Assembly: GCA_965243625.1 (NCBI GenBank)
Contig: CBDEVI010000002.1
Location: 2,666,001 to 2,730,000, forward strand
Length of the DNA: 64,000 bases
Source: JAJECS01 sp965243625
GTDB lineage: Bacteria; Chloroflexota; UBA11872
Direction of reading: 5' to 3'
A model generated the notes under the pieces. That model saw only the letters and a list, made by a program, of their open reading frames with translations. It was not told where the DNA came from and made no database searches. Numbering within the stretch: position 1 is the stretch's first letter; every line of letters starts with the position of its first letter. This document shows positions 38,291 to 46,699 of this stretch, one piece after another. The position numbers and the translations under genes were made by a program.

Positions 38291-38974
38291 CTATGTGTCG
38301 CCGAGCCGGTAGCCAACCCCGGTCACCGTCACCACATAGCGCGGCTCGCCGGGATCGGGCTCCACCTTGCGCCGCAGGTTGCGAATGTGGCTGTCGATCG
38401 AGCGCTCCAAGGTGATGCTGTCCGGGCCCGCCACCGCGTCCAGCAGGTCCGCGCGCGACAGCACCCGCCCGTCGGCCCGCGCCAGCGTCGCCAGCAGATC
38501 GAATTCGGTGCGCGTCAGGGAGAGCAGCTCCCCTTCGCGCCTGACCTGGCGACGGTCGACGTCGATTTCCAGGGAGCCGACGCGCGTAGACGCGGCGACC
38601 GGCTCCGCCTGCGCGCGCCGCAGGATCGTGTGGACGCGGGCCACGAGCTCGCGCGGGTGAAACGGTTTGGTCACGTAGTCGTCGGCGCCCAGCTCCAGGC
38701 CCAGCACGCGGTCCGTCACCTCATCCCGCGCCGTCAGCAGCACCACGGGCCGCGGTCCGCGCTCCCGGATCGTGCGCAGCACATCGAGGCCGCCGATTCC
38801 CGGAAGCATGAGATCCAGCACCACGATGTCGGGCTGCTGCGTGGCCTCGTGCATCAGGGCGGTCTCGCCGTCCTCCGCCGTGATGACCTCCATGCCCTCG
38901 CGGCGCAGATAGGCGCTCACCAGGCGGCGAATGTCGGGGTCGTCGTCCACCACGAGGACGCGCTGGTGTTTCAC
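38291..38974 (-). CDS. OmpR/PhoB-family response regulator
   Basis: 227 aa from GTG 38974 with GGGAG at the right distance; the long upstream frame overlaps the preceding gene and is rejected. The receiver domain has D11/D12, the phosphorylation site D54 in 'IVVLDLMLPGIGG', T81 and K103 in 'YVTKPF'. The winged-helix output domain has 'EGELLSLTRTEFDLLATLAR', 'LSRADLLDAV', then 'RSIDSHIRNLRRKVEPDP' and 'VTGVGYRLG'. It should bind DNA as a dimer when phosphorylated by the kinase that follows. Target promoters cannot be named; the exported protein upstream at 39052 is the obvious candidate. Confidence 0.93.
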   Translation of the reverse strand: MKHQRVLVVDDDPDIRRLVSAYLRREGMEVITAEDGETALMHEATQQPDIVVLDLMLPGIGGLDVLRTIRERGPRPVVLLTARDEVTDRVLGLELGADDYVTKPFHPRELVARVHTILRRAQAEPVAASTRVGSLEIDVDRRQVRREGELLSLTRTEFDLLATLARADGRVLSRADLLDAVAGPDSITLERSIDSHIRNLRRKVEPDPGEPRYVVTVTGVGYRLGDT

Positions 38975-39051
38975 GGGCAATCTCCCGGAATCGTCACGGC
39001 GGCGGGAGCCGGCCGCCGACCGGCTCCCGCACACCGTACGCCTGGGGGAGG

Positions 39052-39846
39052 CTACAGAGCCAGCCGGCTCGCACTGGCATCCGCCGGTGTCGATTTGGAG
39101 GAGTGGCATCCGCCGTGCTTGCCGCCGCGGAAGCCGCGGCCCCAACCATGACCCCGCCCGGGTTCGTCGGCGTTGGTGACGATGGATTCCACGCGATCCG
39201 CCAGCCCGTCCTTCATGGTTTGGGCGCGTTCCTCGCTCAGGCGGCCGGCCTCGACCGCCGCGTCGATGGCCGCCGTTGCGCGGGAAACAAGCTCGGCGAT
39301 GTAGGCGTCCTTTGTCACGCCGTTGGCCTCGGCGATGTCGCCGAGCGACGTGCCCTCGACGCGTTGCTCGCGGATCTCCTCGACCGAGAGGCCCGACAGC
39401 TCGCTGAGCACGACAATCGGTGAGGGCTTGCCGTCGAGCTTGATCGCCCATCCGCGGCTCCGGCCGTGCCAGCCGGCCTCACTGGTGACCATGGCCGTCA
39501 CCTTGTCGGTGAGACCCTCTTTGATCTCCACGGCGCGATCCTCGGAGAGCTTGCCGTCGGCGACCGCGTCATCGATCGCCGTCGTCGCCGCATCCACCAC
39601 CGCCCCCACGTAGTCGTCCGTCGCGACGTCATTGGCCTCCGCGATGTCGGCCAGCGAGTCGCCGCTTTGGCGCGCGCTGCGGATGTCTTCGACTGAAACG
39701 CCCGTCAGGTCGCTCAGGATCTCCACCGGTGAAACCCGCTTACCACCAAATCCCCCGCCCCCATGCGCCAGCACGAGGCCCACGGCCACGACCGACACGA
39801 TGGCGGCGCCCGCTACGGCGACCGCCAGTTTCCTCCACCGACCCAT
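39052..39846 (-). CDS. Exported two-repeat protein with His/Gly-rich tail, operon partner of the two-component system
   Basis: 264 aa. AAGGAGG lies six bases before ATG 39846, which decides against two upstream starts. A signal/anchor segment (residues 6-27, 'LAVAVAGAAIVSVVAVGLVLA') is followed by two tandem repeats of about 85 residues. Repeat 1 contains 'LSDLTGVSVEDIRSAR', 'SLADIAEANDV' and 'AVADGKLSEDRAVEIKEGL'; repeat 2 contains 'LSELSGLSVEEIREQR', 'SLGDIAEANGV' and 'AVEAGRLSEERAQTMKDGL'. The tail 'GRGHGWGRGFRGGKHGGCHS' could bind metal. Not a named family to me. It lies 77 bp upstream of the response regulator on the same strand; a periplasmic CpxP-like sensor or metal buffer is one guess. 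Confidence 0.72.
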   Translation of the reverse strand: MGRWRKLAVAVAGAAIVSVVAVGLVLAHGGGGFGGKRVSPVEILSDLTGVSVEDIRSARQSGDSLADIAEANDVATDDYVGAVVDAATTAIDDAVADGKLSEDRAVEIKEGLTDKVTAMVTSEAGWHGRSRGWAIKLDGKPSPIVVLSELSGLSVEEIREQRVEGTSLGDIAEANGVTKDAYIAELVSRATAAIDAAVEAGRLSEERAQTMKDGLADRVESIVTNADEPGRGHGWGRGFRGGKHGGCHSSKSTPADASASRLAL

Positions 39847-39954
39847 CCACATCCTCCTTGCCGTCAGGCGAGGGCATTCGCTCACGACAACGACGGTAGG
39901 GGCGGCCTGTCAACCGAACCCGCAGACGCAATGCAGAGCGTGTGCAGATTCTGG

Positions 39955-39990
39955 AGCCGTTCGTGGTGAGCCTGTCGAACCACGCCGGTT
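39955..39990. repeat. Family F palindrome
   Basis: CCGTTCGTGGTGAGCCTGTC followed by GAACCACG forms an interrupted inverted repeat of a type also seen around 30377 and (half) 25543. The rest of the 39847-40043 gap shows nothing I recognise. Confidence 0.55.
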
Positions 39991-40043
39991 CGAGAACTTC
40001 AGAGCCTGCCTGAGTTCAACGAAGGAGTGAACGGGCGTGCCGC

Positions 40044-40949
40044 CTACGTTCCGGCTGCCGAGACCTCGGGGTTCGCCGCGAGCCATTGCCGCCCAAGCCC
40101 GCCGCTCTCGCTGAGCACGCGCGATGCGGCCAGGATGGCGGCGCGGCAGGCGTTCGTGTCGGTGAACTCGGACCGGTAGTAGTCCCAAGTGGCCAGGTAG
40201 AAGTCGCGGTAGGCATCCGCCAGGTCGCCAAGCCCCAAGTCTCGCAGCGCCGCAGTGACCCTGGTCCGGTTCAAGCTCCACACATGCTCGGTGTCCAGCC
40301 CCGAGATATGCAACACCAGCGGGCCGGCGGGCGCCACCCGCCAGACCAGTTGCCGCAGCCCCTCGCGCGCGTAGATCCCAGGCTTGTCGATGAGGTGGAG
40401 AGGCATCTGGTCCACCCACGCGGCCTTTTCGATCAGGTCGCCCGCGTCGAAGCGCCTGATGGCCTCCACGTCGCTGTAGTCGGCTTCGGGATAGGCCTCA
40501 CCATGGAGCACGGTGACAGTGGATCGAGGGGAGTACACGAAGCCTTCGAGATCATCAATGATGGTGTTGAGGACGATGAGTTGGAGCCGGGGCTGGTGGA
40601 TGGGCCGCGCGATCCGCTCCTTGAAGCAAGCCTCGATTCCCGCTTGCATCGCCAGGGCCTGCGGCACCGAGTCCAGGTGCGGTCGCCACGCGTCGTCGTG
40701 GAACCACACGTGGATATCCACGTCGCTGATCTCGGGAACGTAGTCCAGCGGCGACTCCCACGCCTTGACCGACGACCCCTTGAGATACAGGCCGCGAATC
40801 TGGTCGGTCGGAATCCGCGCCAACAGCTCGTCGCGCACGCACTCGGCCAGCACGTGCACCTCCGCACGCAGCCGCCGGCGGTCTGGATAGCCGGCGTCCC
40901 ACTCGGGGAGCCCCTGGCTCACGACGATTCCTCGATCCAAGTCGACCAC
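40044..40949 (-). CDS. Nucleotidyltransferase-fold protein of unknown function
   Basis: 301 aa. 'LYLKGSSVKAWESPLDYVPE' followed by 'ISDVDIHVWF' is the GS...DxD signature of nucleotidyltransferases, with the spacing stretched by a Pro/Tyr-rich insertion. The rest is helical ('WSLNRTRVTAALRDLGLGDL', 'ATWDYYRSEF') and lacks other known motifs. It may transfer NMP to a small molecule or protein, or be an inactive relative. It is unrelated in its C-terminus to the nucleotidyltransferase at 11232. It stands alone between an intergenic repeat and the two-component operon. Confidence 0.55.
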   Translation of the reverse strand: MVDLDRGIVVSQGLPEWDAGYPDRRRLRAEVHVLAECVRDELLARIPTDQIRGLYLKGSSVKAWESPLDYVPEISDVDIHVWFHDDAWRPHLDSVPQALAMQAGIEACFKERIARPIHQPRLQLIVLNTIIDDLEGFVYSPRSTVTVLHGEAYPEADYSDVEAIRRFDAGDLIEKAAWVDQMPLHLIDKPGIYAREGLRQLVWRVAPAGPLVLHISGLDTEHVWSLNRTRVTAALRDLGLGDLADAYRDFYLATWDYYRSEFTDTNACRAAILAASRVLSESGGLGRQWLAANPEVSAAGT

Positions 40950-41020
40950 AGCCGACGAGCCTAGCTCCCCGCTCTGTCCTTGTCGGTGTGGCTACCGTCC
41001 GCCGGGCCCAACAGCCGAAC

Positions 41021-41047
41021 GTAGGGGCGGTTCGCGAACCGCCCTTA
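41021..41047. repeat. Family C palindrome
   Basis: GTAGGGGCGGTTCGCGAACCGCCCTTAC, a near-perfect inverted repeat, between the nucleotidyltransferase-fold gene and the MFS gene (both minus strand). Confidence 0.65.
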
Positions 41048-41074
41048 CCTCCCGCGCCCGTTCGCTGGCAACCT

Positions 41075-42397
41075 TCAGTCGCGGGCGACTGCGGCCGGTT
41101 CCTCCGCCGCGTGCAACCCCGCCGCCGTGAGCCCCCATAGCTGACGGCCCCACAGCGCCACGAACACCCCTACGCACAGGCTCAGACTGCCCCCGATCGC
41201 CATGGCCACGGGGGTTCCCAGGCGCTCGGCGGTCGCCGACAGCGGCAGCAGGCCCAGCGGCATCAGCCCCCAATTGATCATCCACACCGCCATCACCCGC
41301 CCGCGCATATGCGCCGGCACCAGCAGCTGCACGATCGTCTGGCTCAGCGCCATGTGAATCCCCTGAAACATGCCGACGCACGCCAGGACGAGCGCCACGA
41401 ACGGCAGGAACCGCGTGAAGGACAGAATCACGTACAACGCGCCGTTGATGACGATGGCGGCGATGGCCAGCCGACCGGGACGGCGAACCTCTGGCGCCGC
41501 GACCAGGGCCAGCGCGCCGAGCACCGCGCCCGCACCCAGCGCGCTGGTCACCAGGCCCAGGTCTTGCACCCCGGCCTGCAGGTCCTGCTTCACGAATGCC
41601 GGCAGCAGCATGGTGAGCGGGTAGCTGAACAACGCCGGAGCTAGGGTGAGCACCATCAGCGAGCGAATGGGCCCGTGACTCAGGACGTAGACGAATCCGG
41701 CGCGCAGGATCGCCACCGGCGATCCCTGGGCTCGCGGTCGGTGCTCGTCCGCGTCGATGCGGCGCACGTTGAGGATGCTCCAGACGTAGCCGCCCACCAT
41801 CGTGAAATAGGCCGCCGCGATCCCGGCCGCGCCGACGATGAGGCCGGCGAGCGCGGGTCCGATCACGCGGGCCAGGTTCATCGTCGTCGCGTTCAGGGCC
41901 ACGGCATTGCGCACCAGCGTGCGGGGAACCGCCTCGGAGATCAGCGCGTAGCGGGCCGGCACGCTGAGGGCGAACATGGCGCCGGTCAACGTGGCACTGA
42001 TCGCCAGATGCCATACGGCAATGGCGCCCGTGGCCACGAGCAAACCGATCGTGAAGGCCGTCAGTCCGTTCACGCTCTGGGCCATCATCAGCAGCCGCGG
42101 CCGGCTCAGCCGGTCGGCCAGCAGTCCGCCCACCGGCGACAGCACCAGCATGGGCAACGACATGAAGAAGGACAGCAGTCCGAGCGTGAAGGGTGAGTTC
42201 GTCAGCTCGACGACCAACCACCCCTGCGCCAGGAACTGCACGAAGTGAGCCGTCATCGCGCCCGCGTTGGCGCGCCAGAGCCGCCCAAAGTTCGGGTGCG
42301 CAAAGGACGGAAAAAAGCGCTCGCGAGTGGCTCGCCAGAGGCGTGGCAGCGCCGCCGGCCGCGCGACCGGCGGGTCGGCGGCGTTCTCGCGGGTCAT
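41075..42397 (-). CDS. MFS transporter, MFS_3 (enterobactin-exporter-like) type
   Basis: 440 aa from ATG 42397 with GGAGG upstream. Twelve membrane segments are expected. The conserved loop between helices 2 and 3 reads 'SPVGGLLADRLSRPRLLM', and 'PARYALISEAVPRTLVRNAV' with 'NARVIGP'-like sequence ('NLARVIGPALAG') marks the drug/siderophore exporter subgroup (EntS-like). 'PAHMRGRVMAVWMINWGLMP' is the matching C-terminal half motif. It would export a small molecule by proton antiport. The substrate is unknown and no biosynthetic cluster is adjacent. Confidence 0.85.
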   Translation of the reverse strand: MTRENAADPPVARPAALPRLWRATRERFFPSFAHPNFGRLWRANAGAMTAHFVQFLAQGWLVVELTNSPFTLGLLSFFMSLPMLVLSPVGGLLADRLSRPRLLMMAQSVNGLTAFTIGLLVATGAIAVWHLAISATLTGAMFALSVPARYALISEAVPRTLVRNAVALNATTMNLARVIGPALAGLIVGAAGIAAAYFTMVGGYVWSILNVRRIDADEHRPRAQGSPVAILRAGFVYVLSHGPIRSLMVLTLAPALFSYPLTMLLPAFVKQDLQAGVQDLGLVTSALGAGAVLGALALVAAPEVRRPGRLAIAAIVINGALYVILSFTRFLPFVALVLACVGMFQGIHMALSQTIVQLLVPAHMRGRVMAVWMINWGLMPLGLLPLSATAERLGTPVAMAIGGSLSLCVGVFVALWGRQLWGLTAAGLHAAEEPAAVARD

Positions 42398-42551
42398 CGC
42401 GGGCACCTCCGGGCGCAGCGCGATCACCTGCCAAACCACAGTGACTCGGTGCGGCGCGCTGCCCTCACGATACTCCGACCGCGCCGGCGAACGCATGCAG
42501 GCGACAGCTCTTGCCCCTTCGCCACTTGCGGAAGTCTCCGCGTTTCCCCTC

Positions 42552-42663
42552 CGTCATTCCCGCGGAGGCGGGAATCCACCTTTCATTGAATCTGGGGGCG
42601 AACGGGGTTCGTCCGGTCATCCTCAAGACTGGCCGGCTTTCGCAAGGTTCTCCGAGTAGGAGA
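42552..42663. repeat. Full-length family A element
   Basis: Begins CGTCATTCCCGCGGAGGCGG, continues with the TTTCATTGAATCTGGGGGCG block and ends near CGCAAGGTTCTCCGAGTAGG. It occupies most of the gap between the divergent MFS and Gfo/Idh/MocA genes (42398-42762); any promoters must lie at its edges. Confidence 0.7.
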
Positions 42664-42762
42664 AGGCTGGCATGAAGGGTGTCCGGCAGATCGAGACCCG
42701 GCCGCCCGCCGCGTCCGTGGCATCATGCGCCCGCGTCAATCATGGTGACGGTGGGGACGGCC

Positions 42763-43815
42763 ATGCCCTCAGACCTAGTCCGAATCGGAATCGTGGGCGC
42801 CGGCGGGATCGTGCGCCAGCGGCACATGCCCGGACTGCAGGCGATTCCTGGAGTCGAGGTCGTTTCCGTCTGCAACCGGCGCCGCGACTCGGCGGAGGCC
42901 TTCGCCGCGGAATACGGCATCCCGCGAGTGGTCGACCACTGGCGCCAGGTCGTTGACGACCCGGAGGTGGATGTCGTCTGGATCGGCACCACCCCCTACA
43001 TGCACGCGCGCATTTCCATCGCGGCGCTCGACGCCGGCAAGCACGTCTTCTGCCAGGCGCGGATGGCGCGGAACCTGGCCGAGGCGCGCGCCATGGTGGC
43101 CGCCGCCGACCGGCATCCGGAGCTGGTCGTGGCCATTTGCCCGCCGCCGTTCGGCATGGTCGGCGAGGCGACGATGCAGCGGCTGCTGCGCCGGGACCGC
43201 GTCGTCGGCACGGTCCAGCAGGTGCGACTCACCATGCTGGCCGCCAGCCTGACTGCCGGGGAGCCCGAGTTGCACTGGCGCCAGGACATCGAGCAAAGCG
43301 GCAACAACGTGCTCACCGTCGGCATCTACGCCGAGGTCATGCATCGCTGGGTCGGCCGCGCCGTCGAGCTGCAGGCCCGCACCGACCTCTACACCCGCCA
43401 GCGCCGCGATCCGGCCACGGGGAGATTCGTGGACGTGCAGATTCCGGATTCTGTCAGCGTCATCGGCCAACTCGCCTCGGGCGCCGACTTCGTCTACCAG
43501 TGGTCCGGGGCGGCGCATCTAGGGCCCACCGGCGAGCTGTGGATCTTCGGCGAGGCCGGCACGCTCACCTACGACTTCGGCGCCGACCGCATCCGCCACG
43601 CCGCGCTCGACGACACCGAGCTGCGCGACGTGCCCATTCCCGAGCACGAGCGCGGCGGCTGGCAGGTGGAGGCGGACTTCATTCGCGCCGTTCGCGAAGG
43701 CGGCGACACCGGCCTGTCGCCCGACTTCACCCGCGGCGAGGACTACATGGAGTTCCTGGAAGCCCTCACCCGCTCGGCCCGCAGCGGCGAGCGCGTCTAC
43801 CTGCCGCTGGCGTAG
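42763..43815 (+). CDS. Gfo/Idh/MocA-family oxidoreductase with atypical EKP motif
   Basis: 350 aa from ATG 42763 (GGTGGGG upstream); an ATG at 42742 is the alternative. The Rossmann start is 'IGIVGAGGIVRQRHMPGL'. The family's EKP catalytic block, normally in 'GKHVLCEKPLA', reads 'GKHVFCQARMARNLAEAR', so the Lys that contacts cofactor and substrate is absent. The C-terminal domain has 'EVMHRWVGRAV', 'FVYQWSGAAHLGPTGELWIF' and 'EDYMEFLEALTRSA'. Members oxidise or reduce sugars and cyclitols with NAD(P). The lost EKP suggests an unusual subfamily or altered chemistry. Confidence 0.82.
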   Translation: MPSDLVRIGIVGAGGIVRQRHMPGLQAIPGVEVVSVCNRRRDSAEAFAAEYGIPRVVDHWRQVVDDPEVDVVWIGTTPYMHARISIAALDAGKHVFCQARMARNLAEARAMVAAADRHPELVVAICPPPFGMVGEATMQRLLRRDRVVGTVQQVRLTMLAASLTAGEPELHWRQDIEQSGNNVLTVGIYAEVMHRWVGRAVELQARTDLYTRQRRDPATGRFVDVQIPDSVSVIGQLASGADFVYQWSGAAHLGPTGELWIFGEAGTLTYDFGADRIRHAALDDTELRDVPIPEHERGGWQVEADFIRAVREGGDTGLSPDFTRGEDYMEFLEALTRSARSGERVYLPLA

Positions 43816-43850
43816 GCCTTCTGTTCCGGCTCAGCCGCTAGGTTGCCGAG

Positions 43851-43919
43851 CGGGCAGCCACAAGGGCTGCCCCTACACCGGACGAAGCCATGTAGGGGCG
43901 TCCCTTGTGGGCGCCCGCG
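43851..43919. repeat. Two family C palindromes
   Basis: GGGCAGCCACAAGGGCTGCC-CCTACA (43851-43877) and GTAGGGGCGTCCCTTGTGGG-CGCCC (43892-43917) lie in opposite orientation about 15 bp apart, just after the Gfo/Idh/MocA stop. Confidence 0.65.
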
Positions 43920-43931
43920 GCCCCAAAGGCC

Positions 43932-43968
43932 CTACGCCGGCACCGCCTCGCGCTGCCGCGCCCCAATC
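43932..43968 (-). repeat. Echo of the 3' end of the DHDPS-family gene at 44645
   Basis: On the minus strand this stretch encodes ARQREAVPA followed by TAG; the native gene ends ARQREAVPV-TAG at 44645. Of the last 31 bases about 28 match. The copy is in the same orientation, 0.7 kb beyond the native end. Between the two lie a family A element and an orphan antitoxin gene. Confidence 0.75.
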
Positions 43969-44144
43969 CGTCATTCCCGCGAAGGCGGGAATCCACCCCT
44001 CATTGAACCTAGGGGCGGACAGGACGTGCCCAGTGATCCCCAAGCCCGGCTGGATTGTGCAAGGGTCTCCGAAGGCGGGAATCCAGCCATGCAACCGTGA
44101 GGCGCGCTCGACATTTGGTGTAGGGGCGGGTCTCACACCCGCCC
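43969..44144. repeat. Full-length family A element plus family C palindrome
   Basis: The family A element runs 43969-44086 (TTCCCGCGAAGGCGGGAA palindrome, CATTGAACCTAGGGGCGG, then GGTCTCCGAAGGCGGGAATC near the right end). A family C palindrome (GTAGGGGCGGGTCTCACACC...) occupies 44120-44144. The stretch 43816-44190 contains no gene. Confidence 0.72.
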
Positions 44145-44190
44145 ATTCGGGACTCGGCGATACTTCGCACGAGAGCGACCTCAGGCCGGC

Positions 44191-44454
44191 TCACTCCGGC
44201 GCGTGCAGGTCGTCCAGCAGTTCATCCACGCTGTCGAACCGCTCGAGACCGCCTGCGCGGGCTTCACGCATCGCCACGATCGTGGTTTCGTTGGGAGTGA
44301 GAGGCGTGAACGGCAGCGCCTTGTCGTGCGCCACGCGGGTCAGCAGGAGCCGCACCGCGTCGGATACGGTCAGCCCCATAGCGGCCAGCACCGCCGCCGC
44401 CTCTTCCTTCACCGCTCCGTCGATACGCGCCTGCACCAGCTTGTTGGCCGGCAT
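44191..44454 (-). CDS. RelB/DinJ-family antitoxin without a visible toxin
   Basis: 87 aa. 'VQARIDGAVKEEAAAVLAAM' followed by 'GLTVSDAVRLLLTRVAHDKA' and 'LPF' is the N-terminal RHH-like DNA-binding unit of RelB/DinJ antitoxins. The C-terminal part ('ETTIVAMREA', 'FDSVDELLDDLHAPE') is the usual toxin-binding tail. In complete loci a YafQ/RelE toxin gene follows within a few bases, but here the next sequence on this strand is intergenic palindromes. The toxin gene was either lost or displaced by repeat insertion. The gene lies between the native end and the echo of the DHDPS-family gene. Confidence 0.82.
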   Translation of the reverse strand: MPANKLVQARIDGAVKEEAAAVLAAMGLTVSDAVRLLLTRVAHDKALPFTPLTPNETTIVAMREARAGGLERFDSVDELLDDLHAPE

Positions 44455-44512
44455 CGATGCCCCTCGTTTGTGTGCGCCACCCTACGGTGTGAATGACATT
44501 GTAATTCACAAT

Positions 44513-44638
44513 AGCCCAGGCTGCGCGCAGCCTGGGGAAACTCAAACGCGGCTAGTCGGGGCCCCTCTCCCCACAGTGGGAGAGGGTTCGGGTGAGGGGG
44601 AGAGCCGGCCCCACGCTGCACGCAGCGCGGGCCACCGG
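44513..44638. repeat. Families E, D and E palindromes
   Basis: GCCCAGGCTGCGCGCAGCCT (44513-44536), a family D element with CCCTCTCCCC/GTGGGAGAGGG and GGGTGAGGG (44563-44600), then CACGCTGCACGCAGCGCGGG (44610-44638). They separate the orphan antitoxin from the end of the DHDPS-family gene. Confidence 0.7.
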
Positions 44639-44644
44639 AACACT

Positions 44645-45592
44645 CTAGACCGGCACTGCCTCGCGCTGCCGCGCCAGGATCGAGCGGATGTCGGCATGCG
44701 TCTCGGGCGTCGCCGCGGCGTCCCGCGACGGCAGCCGCGATCCCCCGGCCTGCAGGCCCATCGCCGCCATCCACGGCTTCACGAACACGCCCTCGCCGGC
44801 CGTCTGCGCGCCGATCCGGCCAATGATCTCCCCGTAGGGAACCATGAACTCGTCGAAAACGCGCTGCGCCTCCTCGTAGCGGCGCTCCTGCGTCAACTCC
44901 CAGACGCGCCACGAGTGCTGCGGCAGGAAGTTCGGCACGTGACTGATCCACGCGCGGCAGCCCAGGATGTGGCCCAACACCACCAGCGGCGAGTTGTCCA
45001 CCACCGCCGCCAGCGGTAGGAACCGGCGCAGGCCGTCGAGGTGACTGCCCATGTCAGGCGAGCCCCACTTCACCGCAATCGTGTTGGGCAGCTCCACCAG
45101 CCGCGCCATCAGGTCCACCGGCACGTCGTATTTCGACCCGCTGTACCAATGGCTGTACGCCGCGAAGCCCACGTTGGTGTGCCGCGCAACCTCCTCATGC
45201 CAGGCCACGGCGTCCTCGGGCGTCACCGTGTAGTAGTACGCCGCGCTGATCTGCGCCGCATCCACGCCCAGGTCCTCGCAGAACTGGCACAGTTCGATCA
45301 CGACGCGGATGTCGGTGCTCTGCACGCCGGCCATCACCGGAACCTGCCCGCCGCTCACGTCCACGATGGTTTGGATCACCTGGCGCCGCTCCTCCGTGCT
45401 CAGCACGGTGAAGTCGCCGCCGGACCCCGCGGCCAGGAACACCGTGTTCCCTTGCCTCGCGCCCTGGTCGATCAGCCACTGCACGTTGGACGCCAGGCCG
45501 TCGAGATCGACCGCGCCGTCGTCGGCGAAGATCGTCGCGATCGGCACCACCACGCCTTGCAGCCGTTCCTTCGCCTCGTCGATGGTCAGCAT
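44645..45592 (-). CDS. Dihydrodipicolinate-synthase-superfamily aldolase/lyase, copy A
   Basis: 315 aa from ATG 45592 with GGGAGG upstream. TIM-barrel of the DapA/NAL superfamily: 'GVVVPIATIFADDGAVDLDG' start, Schiff-base Lys K175 in 'TIAVKWGSPD', and a Tyr in 'AYSHWYSG' near 146. The usual GTTGE substrate loop is 'AAGSGGDF', so this is not a lysine-pathway DapA; the true dapA is at 56966. Members with such loops are 2-keto-3-deoxy sugar acid or hydroxyproline-type lyases. It is downstream of copy B by 40 bp, so one operon. Its last codons are echoed at 43932. Confidence 0.8.
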   Translation of the reverse strand: MLTIDEAKERLQGVVVPIATIFADDGAVDLDGLASNVQWLIDQGARQGNTVFLAAGSGGDFTVLSTEERRQVIQTIVDVSGGQVPVMAGVQSTDIRVVIELCQFCEDLGVDAAQISAAYYYTVTPEDAVAWHEEVARHTNVGFAAYSHWYSGSKYDVPVDLMARLVELPNTIAVKWGSPDMGSHLDGLRRFLPLAAVVDNSPLVVLGHILGCRAWISHVPNFLPQHSWRVWELTQERRYEEAQRVFDEFMVPYGEIIGRIGAQTAGEGVFVKPWMAAMGLQAGGSRLPSRDAAATPETHADIRSILARQREAVPV

Positions 45593-45632
45593 GGGCACAC
45601 CTCCCGTTGCCACGATGACGTCGGATGCCGCC

Positions 45633-46562
45633 TCACGCCACCGGCCATCCGAAGCCGCGCACGATCTCGCGGAGCTCATCCAGCTCTTGGTCGTTGAGGG
45701 GCTTCGACGGCGGCCGCGAGGCCCCCATCGGGCGGCCCATCACCGCCGTCAACCCCTTCTTCACCCGTCCCTGCCCGCCCGACCGCTGGTCCATGCGCTC
45801 GGCAAACAGGCGCAGCGGCTCGTTCACGGACTCGAACAGGGTCTCCGCCTCGTCGTATTCCTTCGCTTCCATGAGCTCCCACACGCGCAGGTCGTGCGCC
45901 GGATGAATATCCGACGTGAGGTTGATGTATCCGCGCCCGCCGAGCTGGTGACAGCGGATCGGCCCGCCGCCGTTGTCGATCACGCTCACGCGGTCCGTGA
46001 AGCGGGCCATCTCGTCGTAGTCGACGTCCGCCGGCGCCGCCCACTTGATGCTCACCACCTGGTCGATGTCCGCGATGGTGTCCAGCGTGTCCACTTCCAT
46101 CCGACCGCCGGGCAGCCAGTGGGTGTGATAGACCATGATGCCGATGTCGATGGCGTCCGACAGGTCGCTGAAGTAGTCGATCGCGTCGCCCTGGCTCGGC
46201 AGATTGAAGACCGGCGGACACACTTGGAGCGCCATGGCCCCCAGGTCCTGCGCGCGCTTCGCGTCCTCGATCGTGCGCTTGGTGTCCTTGTAGTGGAGCC
46301 CGCACACGATCGCCGCGCGGTCATCGGCCGCCTGCACCACGGTGCGCAAGAGCGCGGGCCACTCCTCATCGCTCAGCATCGGGCCTTCGCCCATGGCCGC
46401 CGCCACCTTGATCACGGCAGCGCCCTTCACAAGGCCCTGCTCCACCCACCACTGGGTGATCGCGTGCATGCAGCCGTGATCGACCTCGAAGTCATCGTCG
46501 AACGGCGTGGGGACCGTCGCAATCGGTCCCTGGATCAGTTCGCGAAGTTCGTCACGCGTCAT
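45633..46562 (-). CDS. Dihydrodipicolinate-synthase-superfamily aldolase/lyase, copy B
   Basis: 309 aa from ATG 46562 with GGAGG eight bases upstream; the longer frame adds a basic, non-conserved leader. Superfamily signs are 'GPIATVPTPFDDDFEVD', 'AMALQVCPPVFNLP', 'IGIMVYHTHWLPGG' and the Schiff-base Lys K173 in 'VVSIKWAAP'. The substrate loop at about 52-60 reads 'KVAAAMGEG'. The divergence from copy A is large, so the two are probably not redundant and may act on related sugar-acid substrates. Physiological substrate unknown. Confidence 0.8.
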   Translation of the reverse strand: MTRDELRELIQGPIATVPTPFDDDFEVDHGCMHAITQWWVEQGLVKGAAVIKVAAAMGEGPMLSDEEWPALLRTVVQAADDRAAIVCGLHYKDTKRTIEDAKRAQDLGAMALQVCPPVFNLPSQGDAIDYFSDLSDAIDIGIMVYHTHWLPGGRMEVDTLDTIADIDQVVSIKWAAPADVDYDEMARFTDRVSVIDNGGGPIRCHQLGGRGYINLTSDIHPAHDLRVWELMEAKEYDEAETLFESVNEPLRLFAERMDQRSGGQGRVKKGLTAVMGRPMGASRPPSKPLNDQELDELREIVRGFGWPVA

Positions 46563-46699
46563 CGGCAGAGCCTCCACCCGCTTGCGGCGCCGCTGTATGT
46601 CGCCCGCGCCCGGCGCTTTCATCGCTTATAGCCGGGCCGGGCGTCAGCGTCAATGCGCCGGGTCCTTATCTCCTCGCTGGGACGTCCTCGTCTCCCCTC

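Noticed and set aside
39885..39913. Promoter upstream of the exported two-repeat protein
   Set aside because: A perfect TTGACA is present at 39908-39913 (minus strand), but no acceptable -10 is found at 16-18 bases.
44009..44194. Short minus-strand frame following the orphan antitoxin as its toxin
   Set aside because: The translated sequence is read through family A and C palindromes and has no RelE/YafQ features.
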